Source of the DNA: Crambe crambe
Taxonomy: Eukaryota > Porifera > Demospongiae > Poecilosclerida > Crambeidae
Assembly: GCA_963924555.1 (NCBI GenBank)
Contig: OZ004583.1
Coordinates: forward strand, 2,637,501-2,701,500
DNA length: 64,000 nucleotides
Direction of reading: 5' to 3'
The notes under the pieces: model-generated
Told to the model about the DNA's origin: nothing
Database searches by the model: none
Seen by the model: only the letters and a program-made list of their open reading frames with translations
In this document: positions 11,604 through 22,309 of the stretch, piece by piece
How positions within the stretch are numbered: the first letter of the stretch is position 1
How the letters are laid out: every line of letters begins with the position of its first letter
Position numbers and translations under genes: made by a program

Positions 11604-13039
11604 GGCCACATCAACTTAATTACTTGTTTATCATCCGGATCTCTCAAAAAAATTGGAGAGGGGGGGAGGGTTTTATTATTTTTTATTATTCGTTTCCATG
11701 ACAACCATTACTATTAAAACCACAAAAGTATGATATACACAAAAAAGTATGAGTAGGTATATGAAAAAGAGATCAATCCTTTGGCTTGAATGCCCGCCTA
11801 CGCTTAGGTACGGGTTGTTCCTTTTGTAAGCACAGTACACAAGCCGGATAACAATCAGTATTGTTCTGAGCACCACAAAAATAGCATATAGGAGAGTTCC
11901 CAGCAGAGTAGTATGGGATTTCTATGGTAGAACTGCATGAAAGGTTAGCTCTTGTGTGTATTTGATTCAGTACGGAGCTATCATCACACTCGATGGCAGA
12001 GAGGGAGTCACCACACACATACAGGACTTTGAGTAGGATGCTTTCCATCTATACGTACACATGACTTTTTTGCATGGTTACCCTGTACAAGTTCATTTTG
12101 ATGACTCAAGTAAGCTGCATGCTTCCTCAAATCCTCACCAAGACGTACAATAGCTTCTCGAACCGAGTTCCATTGTGAACGTTTCATGTACGAATTCCCC
12201 GAAAGATTGAATAGAGATGCTGAATGGGAAAGAAGTGATGATGACTGCAGTTTGCTGCTGTCAATCCTTTTCTTTTTGTTGCCCTCAGGCTTGTTATAGC
12301 CCTGGAAAGCTTCAAACAATGCAGGAACGCCATGACCGCGATCCTTAAGAGTGTGATGGTTCCCATCTATGTACCAAAGGACGTCAGAGAGAATATTAAC
12401 AAATGCTTTGCCACACTGTTCAGCATAGGCAGCAGACCATCCTAGCTTATTCTTTGCTAGGAAGCCAATGATGTTATTTTTGAGGTCCAGCTTTTTATTG
12501 GGACTTGCTATTGTCCACTTCTTGGGAAGGCTACAAGTTGAATGGCTTGACTGCATCAGTACAGCAGCAGCATCTCTTGCTGGTGGTAAAAGTAGAGGTC
12601 CAGTCTCACCAGCAACAGCTTTGGACACAGCAAAGTCAATGTACTGGCCCAGACTGCTAACCACTTCCCCTACAGAGCACTGACTGTTGACTGGTATCAT
12701 ATCAGTTTTGTTTCTACCAGCCTTTACAGAATCAAGAGAGCCTTGGTAGTCATCAGGAATGGGAAGAGTTTGATCCAGCCTTCCAGAACTGAAGTCAATA
12801 AAAACATCAGTCATACTGCTTGAATCTGGTACTGAGCATCCATACCAGGGCTTCAAAATGGTAGCTCCACACCTCACTTGAAGGATAACAAAAACCATCT
12901 TGCCAAAACAAATAGAGCACACTGAATTCTAATTAGAGCACATCATGCGCATGCGCAGTAGAAATAAAAATTAAATTCAAGAATGACCAAAAATTGGAGA
13001 GGGAGGGGATGATAAACAAGTAATTTAGTTGATGCAGCC
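11604..13039. mobile_element. 1.4-kb TIR transposon nested in repeat copy A
   Basis: The ends are ggccacatcaacttaattac and, inverted, ggctgcatcaactaaattac, continuing into cttgtttatcatcc on both sides (about 33 bp TIR). TAA flanks both ends (11601-11603 and 13040-13042). Copies B and C lack the insert (cactaagaaaaagg), giving the empty site. A TAA target and GGC-type termini fit PIF/Harbinger, but no DDE transposase was recognised, so the class is tentative. The element carries the minus-strand gene described next. Confidence 0.7.
11773..12922 (-). pseudogene. unknown protein gene inside the TIR transposon, probably frameshifted
   Basis: Not recognised. A 304-codon frame (12922-12008) overlaps in another frame a second one (12048-11773). 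The change lies in a tgtgtgtgg run, suggesting a small slip mutation or an unrecognised intron. The first part is helical and has no catalytic motif I can name. The end has paired cysteines (ICYFCG, CVLCLQ) and a basic tail KRRRAFKPKD, a possible zinc-binding and nuclear-localising tail. It could be a transposon accessory or DNA-binding protein, or a captured host gene. The start at 12922 is uncertain; Met at 12898 is an alternative. Confidence 0.5.
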
Positions 13040-13544
13040 TAAGAAAAAGGATAGAAACAAGTGAGCGTAAAAAATTTCTTCAAATAAAAAGGTTAAGTAG
13101 GGATAGCCTAAAATCTAGCTGGGCTATCTATAATGTGCTGCAGCCTCGTATGAAAAAAATCTTCGCGATATTACCTCATAAAAGGGGTGGGGCAATTAAT
13201 AGCAGTTCTCCTCATATAACACCTGCACAGGATGTGGCCATTTGATGGCATCCACTATTATGATCACTACACCAAATGCATAAACTCCCCATACTCCTCC
13301 CTCAAGCAAGACATACGTACCATCTCAATAATTATTTCAGTGATCACATATGTAACAATTAGCTAATGCTGTTCACTTTTTTAAATGTTCACTCCTTTCA
13401 GTACTCCATTACACTGCAGATGATCATCCTTCAAACTCTCCTCCCTGAACAGAATGAAATACTGATCATTAAATAAATTTAGTTCAATCAAGGAAGCCTT
13501 TAGTGTCTATCAATTTTCATAATCACAAAGAAAAAGAATGCAAA

Positions 13545-13991
13545 CAAGTGAATGCAAAAAATTTCTTCGAAATAAAAATGTGAAGTAGGGATGCTATTAT
13601 AACTGCAGCTTCATTATGAAAACCAAGTACTGCAGCATCGAAGCAGTATGGCCCAAAAATCTAGCTGGAATATGTATCATAACTGCATGCAAGAGAGTGA
13701 ACTTAGTGAAGTGACCCTTACCCATCATCAAGTACAAGATACTATTCCTACTTCACTCCCATGATCAAGGGCCAAGGGAGTGAAGTAGGAATAGTATCTC
13801 GTACTTGATGATGGGTAAGGGTCACTTCACTAAGTTCACTCTCTTGCATGCAGTTATGATACATATTCCAGCTCGATTTTTGGGCCATACTGCTTCGATG
13901 CTGCAGTACTTGGTTTTCATAATGAAGCTGCAGTTATAATAGCATCCCTACTTCACATTTTTATTTCGAAGAAATTTTTTGCATTCACTTG
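13545..13991. repeat. 447-bp palindrome, copy A
   Basis: The left arm is 13545-13760 (216 bp), the spacer atgatcaagggccaa (15 bp), and the right arm 13776-13991 (216 bp). Arms are nearly perfect complements. The left arm begins caagtgaatgcaaaaaattt and the right arm ends with its complement. Copies at 15565-16011 and 24349-24795 are exactly the same length. Confidence 0.9.
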
Positions 13992-16011
13992 TAATAATAA
14001 GGATAATAATAATAATAATAAGATCGACGTACCGACTTACTGGCTATAGTCAGTGGCGTATCTAGCGAGGTGCTCAGGGTGCTCGAGCAACCTCCTCAGC
14101 TGCTAGCTAGCTTTTTCAGTAGGCTCGCTTCTATAGTTATCAGTGGCGTATCTAGCGAGGTGCTCAGGGTGCTCGAGCACCCCCCTCAGCTGCTAGCTAG
14201 CTTTTTCAGTAGGCTCGCTTCTATAGTTATCTATCTTAAAGCTGATCATCTAGCAAGCAGTTTAATATTACACTCACAGAAAGAGCAGCATTGGGTCAGA
14301 GTTCAATAATCACATCGGTGAGGCGCATGCGCCCGGCACGTTTTTACCCTAAATAATGCACATCTCGATCTAAAATTTATGCTTCTTTATTCAGCCTGCA
14401 CCTCACTTCTGATCCTGTATGCTGGTAAAGTAGGGTAGCTAATACTTAGGCCATCATCTGGGTATAATAAAGAGGATGTGGTTAATCAAAAGTGGGCGTG
14501 GTTCGAAAAAATTTCGCGCGCGCTTATGCGCGCATTCTCTATCTAGCACCCTCCTAGCTCAAATTCTAGATACGCCACTGATAGTCATCAAAATTCTGCT
14601 TTGGCCATCTGTTAGAGCGGCACCTAGAGGCTGATCTTTTGCTATTAGTTTTGACTAAGGCTCTACTTCACTATTCGATAGCACTCGGAACACAGCTGCT
14701 AATCTTTCTACGCCATTTGGAAGGGGGCGGGGATTATGGGCGGAGCCACCTAAGCTTAAGTTTAGCTATAGCCAAGGTCTTCATTCATTATCTGATGATG
14801 TTCCAGTCACTCCTTGCTGAATTACAGTACAGATGCTCATCCTATAGTAGCATTATAGCCAGTACTTGGCTGTAGTGTAGTCAGCTCACTTCACCATGCC
14901 GTGTACATGTCATTTACATTGCTGTTGCTGTAAAGTTTTATATCAACAAAACTTAAATAGCTAAACAAATTCTTCAACCAGAGACACTGTATGTACCTAC
15001 AAAAGAGGTTTATGTAGAGCTGGCTTTGTATAGTACTGTACTGTAGCCTCCCTCATTCAACTTCAAGCACTAAGAAAAAGGATAGAAACAAGTGAGCGTA
15101 AAAATAAAAAGGTTAAGTAGGGATAGCCTAAAATCTAGCTGGGCTATCTATAATGTGCTGCAGCCTCGTATGAAAAAAATCTTCGCGATATTACCTCATA
15201 AAAGGGGTGGGGCAATTAATAGCAGTTCTCCTCATATAACACCTGCACAGGATGTGGCCATTTGATGGCATCCACTATTATGATCACTACACCAAATGCA
15301 TAAACTCCCCATACTCCTCCCTCAAGCAAGACATACGTACCATCTCAATAATTATTTCAGTGATCACATATGTAACAATTAGCTAATGCTGTTCACTTTT
15401 TTAAATGTTCACTCCTTTCAGTACTCCATTACACTGCAGATGATCATCCTTCAAACTCTCCTCCCTGAACAGAATGAAATACTGATCATTAAATAAATTT
15501 AGTTCAATCAAGGAAGCCTTTAGTGTCTATCAATTTTCATAATCACAAAGAAAAAGAATGCAAACAAGTGAATGCAAAAAATTTCTTCGAAATAAAAATG
15601 TGAAGTAGGGATGCTATTATAACTGCAGCTTCATTATGAAAACCAAGTACTGCAGCATCGAAGCAGTATGGCCCAAAAATCTAGCTGGAATATGTATTAT
15701 AACTGCATGCAAGAGAGTGAACTTAGTGAAGTGACCCTTACCCATCATCAAGTACAAGATACTATTCCTACTTCACTCCCATGATCAAGGGCCAAGGGAG
15801 TGAAGTAGGAATAGTATCTCGTACTTGATGATGGGTAAGGGTCACTTCACTAAGTTCACTCTCTTGCATGCAGTTATAATACATATTCCAGCTAGATTTT
15901 TGGGCCATACTGCTTCGATGCTGCAGTACTTGGTTTTCATAATGAAGCTGCAGTTATAATAGCATCCCTACTTCACATTTTTATTTCGAAGAAATTTTTT
16001 GCATTCACTTG
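13992..16011. repeat. palindrome-ended repeat, copy B (5' truncated, tandem to A)
   Basis: Copy B starts inside the (taa)n tract directly after the end of copy A, then follows the common sequence to its own palindrome (15565-16011). It lacks the first roughly 250 bp of the full unit. It is interrupted by the element at 14051-14580. Sequence identity to copies A and C is very high, with only scattered substitutions. The junction at a microsatellite suggests unequal exchange between copies. Confidence 0.75.
14051..14580. mobile_element. hAT-like non-autonomous transposon with 5-bp target duplication
   Basis: Its ends are cagtggcgtatctag and ctagatacgccactg. The target duplication is atagt (14046-14050 and 14581-14585), and the empty site is seen in copies A and C. 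The first 90 bp are duplicated in tandem (14051-14140, 14141-14230). It has no transposase. The CAGTGGCG end is hAT-like; the 5-bp rather than 8-bp duplication is as in the hAT5 group. Confidence 0.75.
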
Positions 16012-16182
16012 TAGCTATACATATAGCTATTTACTAGCTGTTATCACATGAATACAGGATGCATTGTTTATTTTGGACAAGCCCTATGATAAACAAGGCT
16101 AATTGAATCCTCATTCAAGACTTCTAGAGACATTAATCCATAAGGCTATGAAAACATTTTAGCCAGAAATACTTCAAGGCCA

Positions 16183-16301
16183 GGATTGCAGTGATCTTGC
16201 AACATGATTCAGAACACCAAATTCTAAAGCAACAATTAAGTCCTTTGAAAGGAAGCTATGTTTGGTATTCTGAATTTCATGTTGCAAGATTACTGCAATC
16301 C
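16183..16301. repeat. fold-back element, ggattgcagtgatcttgcaa type
   Basis: Left arm from 16183 (ggattgcagtgatcttgcaa, catgattcagaa) pairs with the right arm ending at 16301 (ttgcaagattactgcaatcc) with a few mismatches. A related fold-back is at 48025-48158. Confidence 0.65.
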
Positions 16302-16520
16302 ACTGTTCCAGGAGATTGCAGAATGTTTGTAGATAGCTCTTAATTAAGTGTTTGAGGTCAGAATAGTATGCACAGTAATGGGTTTCTTTAGTCCAGCAAT
16401 GTGCTTTTCATTTTTGGCGCAAACATTTTGCAATCTCCTGTAATTTTTCTATCAGAGAAGTCTTCAGTCTATAGACTACATGGGTCTGCTATTTATTGCC
16501 CTGCTGCCATATGTAGCAAG

Positions 16521-16785
16521 CAGGGTTTCATCTACTGGGGGGTGCAGGGGGGAAGCTTCCCCCCAAACCCTCAATCTTCCCCCCCCCCAAACTAACCAAC
16601 TTCCCCCCACGGCTACTCCCTTTGGTGACCAAAGGTTGTTACATGTAGTCACCAAAGGGAGTAATTAAGGACCAATTTCAGATTAGTAAACATTTTTGGC
16701 TTCGTGTGGGAGGGGGCACATCCCCTCCCACACCCTCTGATCGGTGAGCTTCCCCCCCAAGACGAAAATCCTAGATGAAACCCTG
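16521..16785. mobile_element. MITE with CAGGGTTTCATCTA ends, copy 1
   Basis: The inverted ends are cagggtttcatcta and tagatgaaaccctg. The target duplication is gcaag (16516-16520, 16786-16790). The body contains a tccctttggtgac/gtcaccaaaggga hairpin and is shared with 53640-53887. Short open frames in it are not genes. Confidence 0.85.
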
Positions 16786-17099
16786 GCAAGGGGTTAAGCT
16801 TCACAATAAAAATTATTTATGGCCAAAAATTTTGTAGTAGCTACTAGCTAAAATATGTGCTTGTTCGACACTGATTGCTAACATATACATTTTCTTGAAG
16901 CCATAATCATAATGTTGATATATAACATAAAAAATGCTCTCTTGGTGCCTTGAATGCATGTTTTTCTTGCTGGCTCCACCTCCAAGGCTATCAGTTAATT
17001 TGATCCTGCCGGATATAGATTGCACATGCGTTTAAACTTAATTATCCATTAATCGATTGATCCTTATCAAATGGGAGGTTGTGCACCTGAGCTGGGCTA

Positions 17100-17310
17100 A
17101 TGCCACAGGCTTATTACAGCATGCAGGGCATTGAACTCTGTTTTATTAAGACAACATTGGGAGCAGAAAATAAAGACAACATAGGGAATGAATATTATTT
17201 CAAGCCTGGGCTTTTTGAGACTTGAAGTATAGCCTTTAGTTCAGAATCTGTCTCACTGAAATAATTCATAGAACCCTCTATAGATTAGCCTTTAATTACT
17301 CTTAGGCCAC
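17100..17310. repeat. dispersed repeat shared with 38640-38830
   Basis: The shared text includes gacaacattgggagcagaaaa, ttcaagcctgggct and gttcagaatctgtctca, with similar spacing in both places. The stretch 17310-17810 holds no recognised gene; it is the 3' flank of the beta-helix gene. Confidence 0.55.
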
Positions 17311-17812
17311 TGCAGTTTAATTTCATCCTCATTTTTTTATCAAAACTAATGCGGGTGGGCAGTACAATAACAGACACAGCTAAAAAAACACGGGGCGTGG
17401 CTTCTTGTTGCAGTTGAAGAATGTTATTTTTAGTGTCTAGTCACTGGTCTAGTCACTGTTGTAACAGTCTTTCCTTGAAGAATGGCCAATGCTTCTGTAG
17501 ATCATACCTTTACCAAGCTATGAAATTGTAGTCCATCATTTTTTGTATTGTGTTTTCAAAAAACTTTTTTTACCAAAATCCAATGAGAAAATGGCTTGTT
17601 CTGTGTTTTTTGGTGAGAATCTGTCAAGAATCAATGAGGGAAGTGGATGAGAAATGCCACCTCTCCCACCCTTAAAATCCACCTTCTAGCTCAGCTCTAA
17701 TCGTAATAGTTTTAACACTCCAAAATAGTTAAGCAAAATAAAAATCATGGTTAGCTAATATAATGGTACAATGATTTAAAAAATCTACTAAACTCAAATA
17801 AAATTATTCTTA

Positions 17813-20800
17813 CTAAGTCTCCAATAAAGGTTCACGCAGTTCTATGACTGTTTTCGAGACGGTCTTAGCTGAATTTGTAGGTGTGTTAATAATAGGTGTT
17901 TCAGTTTTTGTTGTGGCATTTAGTTTCTGCAGGCAAGTAGATACTTTAGCTCTAATCTTCAGCCATGTTGCTGTGTTGGAGATGTAGAGAAGGTGGAACT
18001 GATAGACAATAGTGCCTAGCATAGTGGCAAACACTATTCCAATCAGCGTATTAACCAGTACTATTTCGTTGACCCCAGCTAGAGTAGCAGCTGACAGAAC
18101 TATGAGGTTCAAGTATATTGAGCCTTCAATGACTTCGATATAAAGCTTTCTGTATATCCTTTTCAAATACCAAGATATGAATCCTATTGCAGTGAATATG
18201 ATGATGATGGCTAGAAGGCTCTTATTAGTGCCTCCAAGTGAATTGAATGAGAACACAATGTAGAGGGCACAGCGAACCACCAAGAGAAATCCAGTCCAGT
18301 AGCGAGTGTTTTTCTTGTATGGGGCATAGTAGGAGTCCAGTAGTGGCTTAATCCTCCTCAGAAAGAAGTAGCATCTTCTGTGCGACACTCGATAAAGGTA
18401 AGGACCTGTCAAAAGAAGGATTGTGTAGGGAACAAACAGGAAAGTGAGTACCAATGAAGTGACCGCTGACAGAGCGAGATGCCTGGACTGTAAGTAAGGG
18501 ACATTGGCATCTTTCAGCCACACTGAGACTTTCTCTCCATTGGGGTAGTCCAACTTGACAGAGGAGAGAGTTTCAATGATTATCTTGAGGATTTTAGTGT
18601 AGGACATGAGGATGAGTGTAGCTAGGACTGCAATCGGGTTCCTCCCTATTAATTTAGATACGGTGATAGAATATCTGCTGCTGAAGATGATTAAACCAAT
18701 TAAGAGCCACACATACAGAGGAAAGGCAAACTGAAGCCAAGTCTGTGTGTATGCATCAAGACCAGGAATAAAACAGGTCTGAAATCCAAGGTCAAGGTTC
18801 AACCAGGCTATGAATACTGTAAAAACACTAACCTTATTGGATGGGAAGAATATGATTTTATTTGCTTGCACAAAATTAGCATAGAGAATGAAACTGTTAA
18901 TGAATCCAGTGGCTACTGTCAGCCTGAGACAAGACAAGAAGACAACTAGAGCTATGCCAGCTAATGCAAATGGCAGGAGTAGAGCTAGATAGTGATGAGA
19001 ACAGACATCACATAGTGAACCTCCAAGCAAGAGACTGTAGTTAGTGGCACATGCTCCACACAGCGTTCCAGTTCGGTTGTTATTACATTGAATGTCCAAG
19101 TTGTCAAGAGTGATATTAATGGCTTCATTGGTACAGTAGTTAATAGGACATGAGCGATATAGGATCAATCCTTGGTAAGAGGAGTTAATGTACAAAACGT
19201 TCATCCAAAATCTAGAATCTTCCCTTCTTATTAAAATCTTTTCTCCAATTATACATTTTGTATTGTATTTCTGTAATCTGTCCTCACACACACACTGTTC
19301 ACCTTCTAGGACGAATGCATCAGGACAGGGTAAAAGTGTTACATTAATGACAACCTTAGCTGTACCAGTATCACGACAAGGTCCATCAGGATAGAGTGTC
19401 AGGTTCACTTGACTCTCTTTTGAATAGATGCTGTAGGTCAGATCTGAACAATGCCGTTGAATTGATTGTTGACTTTTGTAATTATCCTTCAGTCTGGCAT
19501 TTTGACTGGTCACAGCTGTTACTGTTGTAGGAGTGATACTATTATTCTGGCCCAATGCTACAACAGTTACAATGAATTTTTGACCTCTATGGACTAGTAG
19601 ATCTTTAATGTGATCACATTTAGATTTTCGATCACAAAAACACAGGCTATATGTTTGAGATGTAACTTCATTATCTCTTGAAAGTTTCTGAATAGCTTTT
19701 GTGAAGATAAATTCTGCTACAAGATAATCATACAAATGATTTTTAGAATATCTACACCTGTCCAGCAACCCTCCATATAAAAAAATTCCATCTTTGCCAG
19801 CTGTATTTTTGTATGAATTCAGTTGTACACTATTTTCAGGTTTAAACCTTATGTGTAATACAGGAGTATGGTAAGCTTCATATTTTATTCTAAGCAGACA
19901 TTTTGGTAAATATGCAGTCCTTAGTTCGTTCTTCAGGTTCCATGCACACTGATATGCTGTGATCCTATCTTGATTATAAATCACACCTCCGTACTCAGAA
20001 GCAGTATTGTATGATGTACTGAGTGTAGTATGTGGTGCTAATGTCAAAGATGTTCGGTCTAGCCACATAGCACCTCCATTTTTGGCTGAATTAAATGAAA
20101 ATGTCACATTACCCTTCATGGTTATTTCTGATCTCATTGCATTGAGTGCACCACCACCAGAGTCTCCAGTAGCTGTGTTGTTGGTGAATATGGTGATCCC
20201 ATTGAATGACATACTTCCTTCATTTGATACAATTGCACTACCTTTCAATCCGCTATTGTTATGAAATAAAGTGTATCCTGTGAAGGATATGTTAGAGTAT
20301 AATATAGATACTCTGATTGAATAACTGTTATAAATGCGTGTAGTCCCACTAACTACCACTGTACTATCAGCAATCAAAAGAGTTCGATAGTTACCTGAGA
20401 ATAGATTAGCTCCTTCTAACTCGACTGAACTGTCCATTACATGTATTGAAGTAGAATTATTCTCAATGATATTCATATTTCGTAATATAATATTTTCCAC
20501 ATCAAATATTTTTATGATTACATAAGGGTGGTCATTTCTCACGAAATTAGCTGATATCAGTGTTTTGTCATTCCCAAAGGTGCAGTATTTGTTATCATCT
20601 TTACAATACTGGCTGCAATAGTTAATTGTTGGTGGTGAATATGTCATATCTATTCCCCCTCCACTATTTTCCAAAAAGTTTATACTTTCCCCTTCAATTT
20701 GTGCATGGAAACACTTTAAATATATGATACCAGTTTTTGCTTTATTTTTGTAGAAATGTGCTACTCCAGATATGGAAAGCTTCCCAATATGAAGCATTAT

Positions 20801-21625
20801 AGCACCTCCACATCCATCGTGTCTTATACTTTCATTCAAACAATGGTTGCCTTCAAAGATATTCTTTCCCCTAATATTTACTACACAGTTAGTGCAATAT
20901 ATAGCTCCTCCTCTTCCATAGTGTATATGTATGCTAAGTGGAACATTACAAAAGTTATGTCTAAACAAGTTCATCGGTGATCCTTCTAGGATTAAGGAGC
21001 TTTTTGATGCATATATAGCACCTCCTATACCTGCTCCATTCCTCATGAAATTATTTCCAGTGAGTCTCAAGTTAGTTAGAAACTCTGCAAAAATGGCACC
21101 TCCTTTACCTCTTAGGTTTTCATTACCTTTGAAAAGGCAGTTAGTGATTGTGATATTGGAGTCATAGGAAGATAGTGCTGCTGAAACACTGTGTCTTTCA
21201 CCTAGGAAGACTGAGTTGGAGATGTTAATATTATCACTCTGGTTAAAAGATATCAAGGCTGAGTTGCTTGATCTCCTTTTAAATGTCAATCTTTCAATAG
21301 CTATGCTAGTGGCATTGAATAAAGAGATGTATTCTCTACACATAATGCTTACACTGGAATCATTTCTTACTCCTGTTAGTGATAAATTGGAGATGTGACT
21401 GATTTCCAGCGGAGTTTGTAGGCTGTGGTTGCCTTCCAGAAAGATAAATGTCGCTCCTGCAGTGAAGTACCTGTTCTTCACCCTTATGAACTGTTCCAAG
21501 GTAAGACATGGTTGACCATGATGGTCTGGGAGGGAAGAACCATTTGATCTAACATAGTGAATATCTTGTGTTGAAGTGCTCAACACAAGCATATGGAACA
21601 ACACAAAAAGAGTTGCTTGTGACAT
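17813..21625 (-). CDS. beta-helix ectodomain, multi-pass membrane protein
   Basis: A single exon encodes 1270 aa. It starts with a likely signal peptide (MSQATLFVLFHMLVLSTSTQ). Residues about 50-560 contain repeated right-handed beta-helix units (GGAIFAEF about 177, GGAIYAS about 202, GRGGAIYC about 237; many I-x-N-x-x-F and N-glycosylation N-x-S/T sites), as in Pmp/pectin-lyase-like repeats. A cysteine-rich segment near 820-880 (GTLCGACATNYSLLLGG) precedes about eight hydrophobic helices at 880-1230 (for example FALAGIALVVFLSCL, FAFPLYVWLLIGLIIF). The tail is about 40 residues and soluble. The order, beta-helix, cysteine-rich hinge and TRP-like or transporter-like membrane bundle, suits a cell-surface protein with an extracellular binding arm. 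The molecular function is unknown. No intron sites are needed. Paralogous debris lies just upstream. Confidence 0.8.
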   Translation of the reverse strand: MSQATLFVLFHMLVLSTSTQDIHYVRSNGSSLPDHHGQPCLTLEQFIRVKNRYFTAGATFIFLEGNHSLQTPLEISHISNLSLTGVRNDSSVSIMCREYISLFNATSIAIERLTFKRRSSNSALISFNQSDNINISNSVFLGERHSVSAALSSYDSNITITNCLFKGNENLRGKGGAIFAEFLTNLRLTGNNFMRNGAGIGGAIYASKSSLILEGSPMNLFRHNFCNVPLSIHIHYGRGGAIYCTNCVVNIRGKNIFEGNHCLNESIRHDGCGGAIMLHIGKLSISGVAHFYKNKAKTGIIYLKCFHAQIEGESINFLENSGGGIDMTYSPPTINYCSQYCKDDNKYCTFGNDKTLISANFVRNDHPYVIIKIFDVENIILRNMNIIENNSTSIHVMDSSVELEGANLFSGNYRTLLIADSTVVVSGTTRIYNSYSIRVSILYSNISFTGYTLFHNNSGLKGSAIVSNEGSMSFNGITIFTNNTATGDSGGGALNAMRSEITMKGNVTFSFNSAKNGGAMWLDRTSLTLAPHTTLSTSYNTASEYGGVIYNQDRITAYQCAWNLKNELRTAYLPKCLLRIKYEAYHTPVLHIRFKPENSVQLNSYKNTAGKDGIFLYGGLLDRCRYSKNHLYDYLVAEFIFTKAIQKLSRDNEVTSQTYSLCFCDRKSKCDHIKDLLVHRGQKFIVTVVALGQNNSITPTTVTAVTSQNARLKDNYKSQQSIQRHCSDLTYSIYSKESQVNLTLYPDGPCRDTGTAKVVINVTLLPCPDAFVLEGEQCVCEDRLQKYNTKCIIGEKILIRREDSRFWMNVLYINSSYQGLILYRSCPINYCTNEAINITLDNLDIQCNNNRTGTLCGACATNYSLLLGGSLCDVCSHHYLALLLPFALAGIALVVFLSCLRLTVATGFINSFILYANFVQANKIIFFPSNKVSVFTVFIAWLNLDLGFQTCFIPGLDAYTQTWLQFAFPLYVWLLIGLIIFSSRYSITVSKLIGRNPIAVLATLILMSYTKILKIIIETLSSVKLDYPNGEKVSVWLKDANVPYLQSRHLALSAVTSLVLTFLFVPYTILLLTGPYLYRVSHRRCYFFLRRIKPLLDSYYAPYKKNTRYWTGFLLVVRCALYIVFSFNSLGGTNKSLLAIIIIFTAIGFISWYLKRIYRKLYIEVIEGSIYLNLIVLSAATLAGVNEIVLVNTLIGIVFATMLGTIVYQFHLLYISNTATWLKIRAKVSTCLQKLNATTKTETPIINTPTNSAKTVSKTVIELREPLLET

Positions 21626-21639
21626 CTTCGACTCACTAA

Positions 21640-22250
21640 TTTAAACTTGAATCTTCTTTTTTTAATACTTTTTGAGTGATTGATGCCAGTCTAGTCACAT
21701 GTGATATTGTGGCTAGCAGTGCAGCATAAACAGGACTTTTGATGGAACTTAACTTTTAATAGATCAAATTATTTCATTAACTTGCAATGGCATGTATGCT
21801 TCATTTTATTCTCCCAAAATTAATCCTTCGTCCTTTAATGAGAATAATTAATTTTTTTAATGGACTCTATAAAATGTTTCACTTTTTTCCCCAAAATCAT
21901 TCATCCATTGATGAGAATATTAGGGCTCTATAAAATGTTTAGTACACACTTCACTTTATTCAGTCATCCATTAATTATTTACTATGAACACAATTTGCTT
22001 TATACTCACAATGTTAATCCATTTCAAGAGAGCAGTAGCTACGTAGCTCTCTCTACCTAAAGGTTGATCAAAACAGCCAGATTTTTTTTGTACTAGGAAT
22101 TTTATGAAGGGAAGTTTGCAGTGAATGCTGATACCTTCATCGCAAATAATTGAAAGGAGTTCGTCAATACTGAATACTGTAAAGCAAACAGACTCAGCCC
22201 CTGCATTTCCCCCCAAAGCACAAGCAGCTAGAAGGTCATTAGTCATTAGA
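21640..22250. other. 5' flank of beta-helix gene, no gene recognised
   Basis: AT-rich DNA with several copies of a tcactttattctcccaaaatcattcatccattaatgag-type phrase also found near 1, 22960, 24800 and 25480. This suggests the flank was copied each time the gene was. A 91-codon minus-strand frame at 21971-22246 has no recognisable domain. Confidence 0.4.
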
Positions 22251-22309
22251 AGATTCTTGTAACCTTCTAATCACTTCTGTATGTGATATCAAAAGTGCTG
22301 CATTTTTCA

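Larger units (their letters stand above)
10836..13991. repeat. long palindrome-ended repeat, copy A
   Basis: The repeat opens with gagagtgcggtagcactctc and carries a (taa)n tract (about 11066). It then runs through about 1 kb shared with copies B and C, and ends with the 447-bp palindrome at 13545-13991. A separate transposon (11604-13039) interrupts it. No transposase or reverse transcriptase frame was found in the repeat itself; the open frames near 10753-11402 are low-complexity or shared non-coding sequence. It is a non-autonomous mobile element of unassigned class. Confidence 0.7.

Noticed and set aside
14639..14875. 78-codon frame repeated at 11166 and 23446
   Set aside because: It is part of the dispersed repeat; copies differ by indels and there is no domain or start context.
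16401..16668. overlapping short plus-strand frames
   Set aside because: They cross a MITE boundary and a C-rich run.
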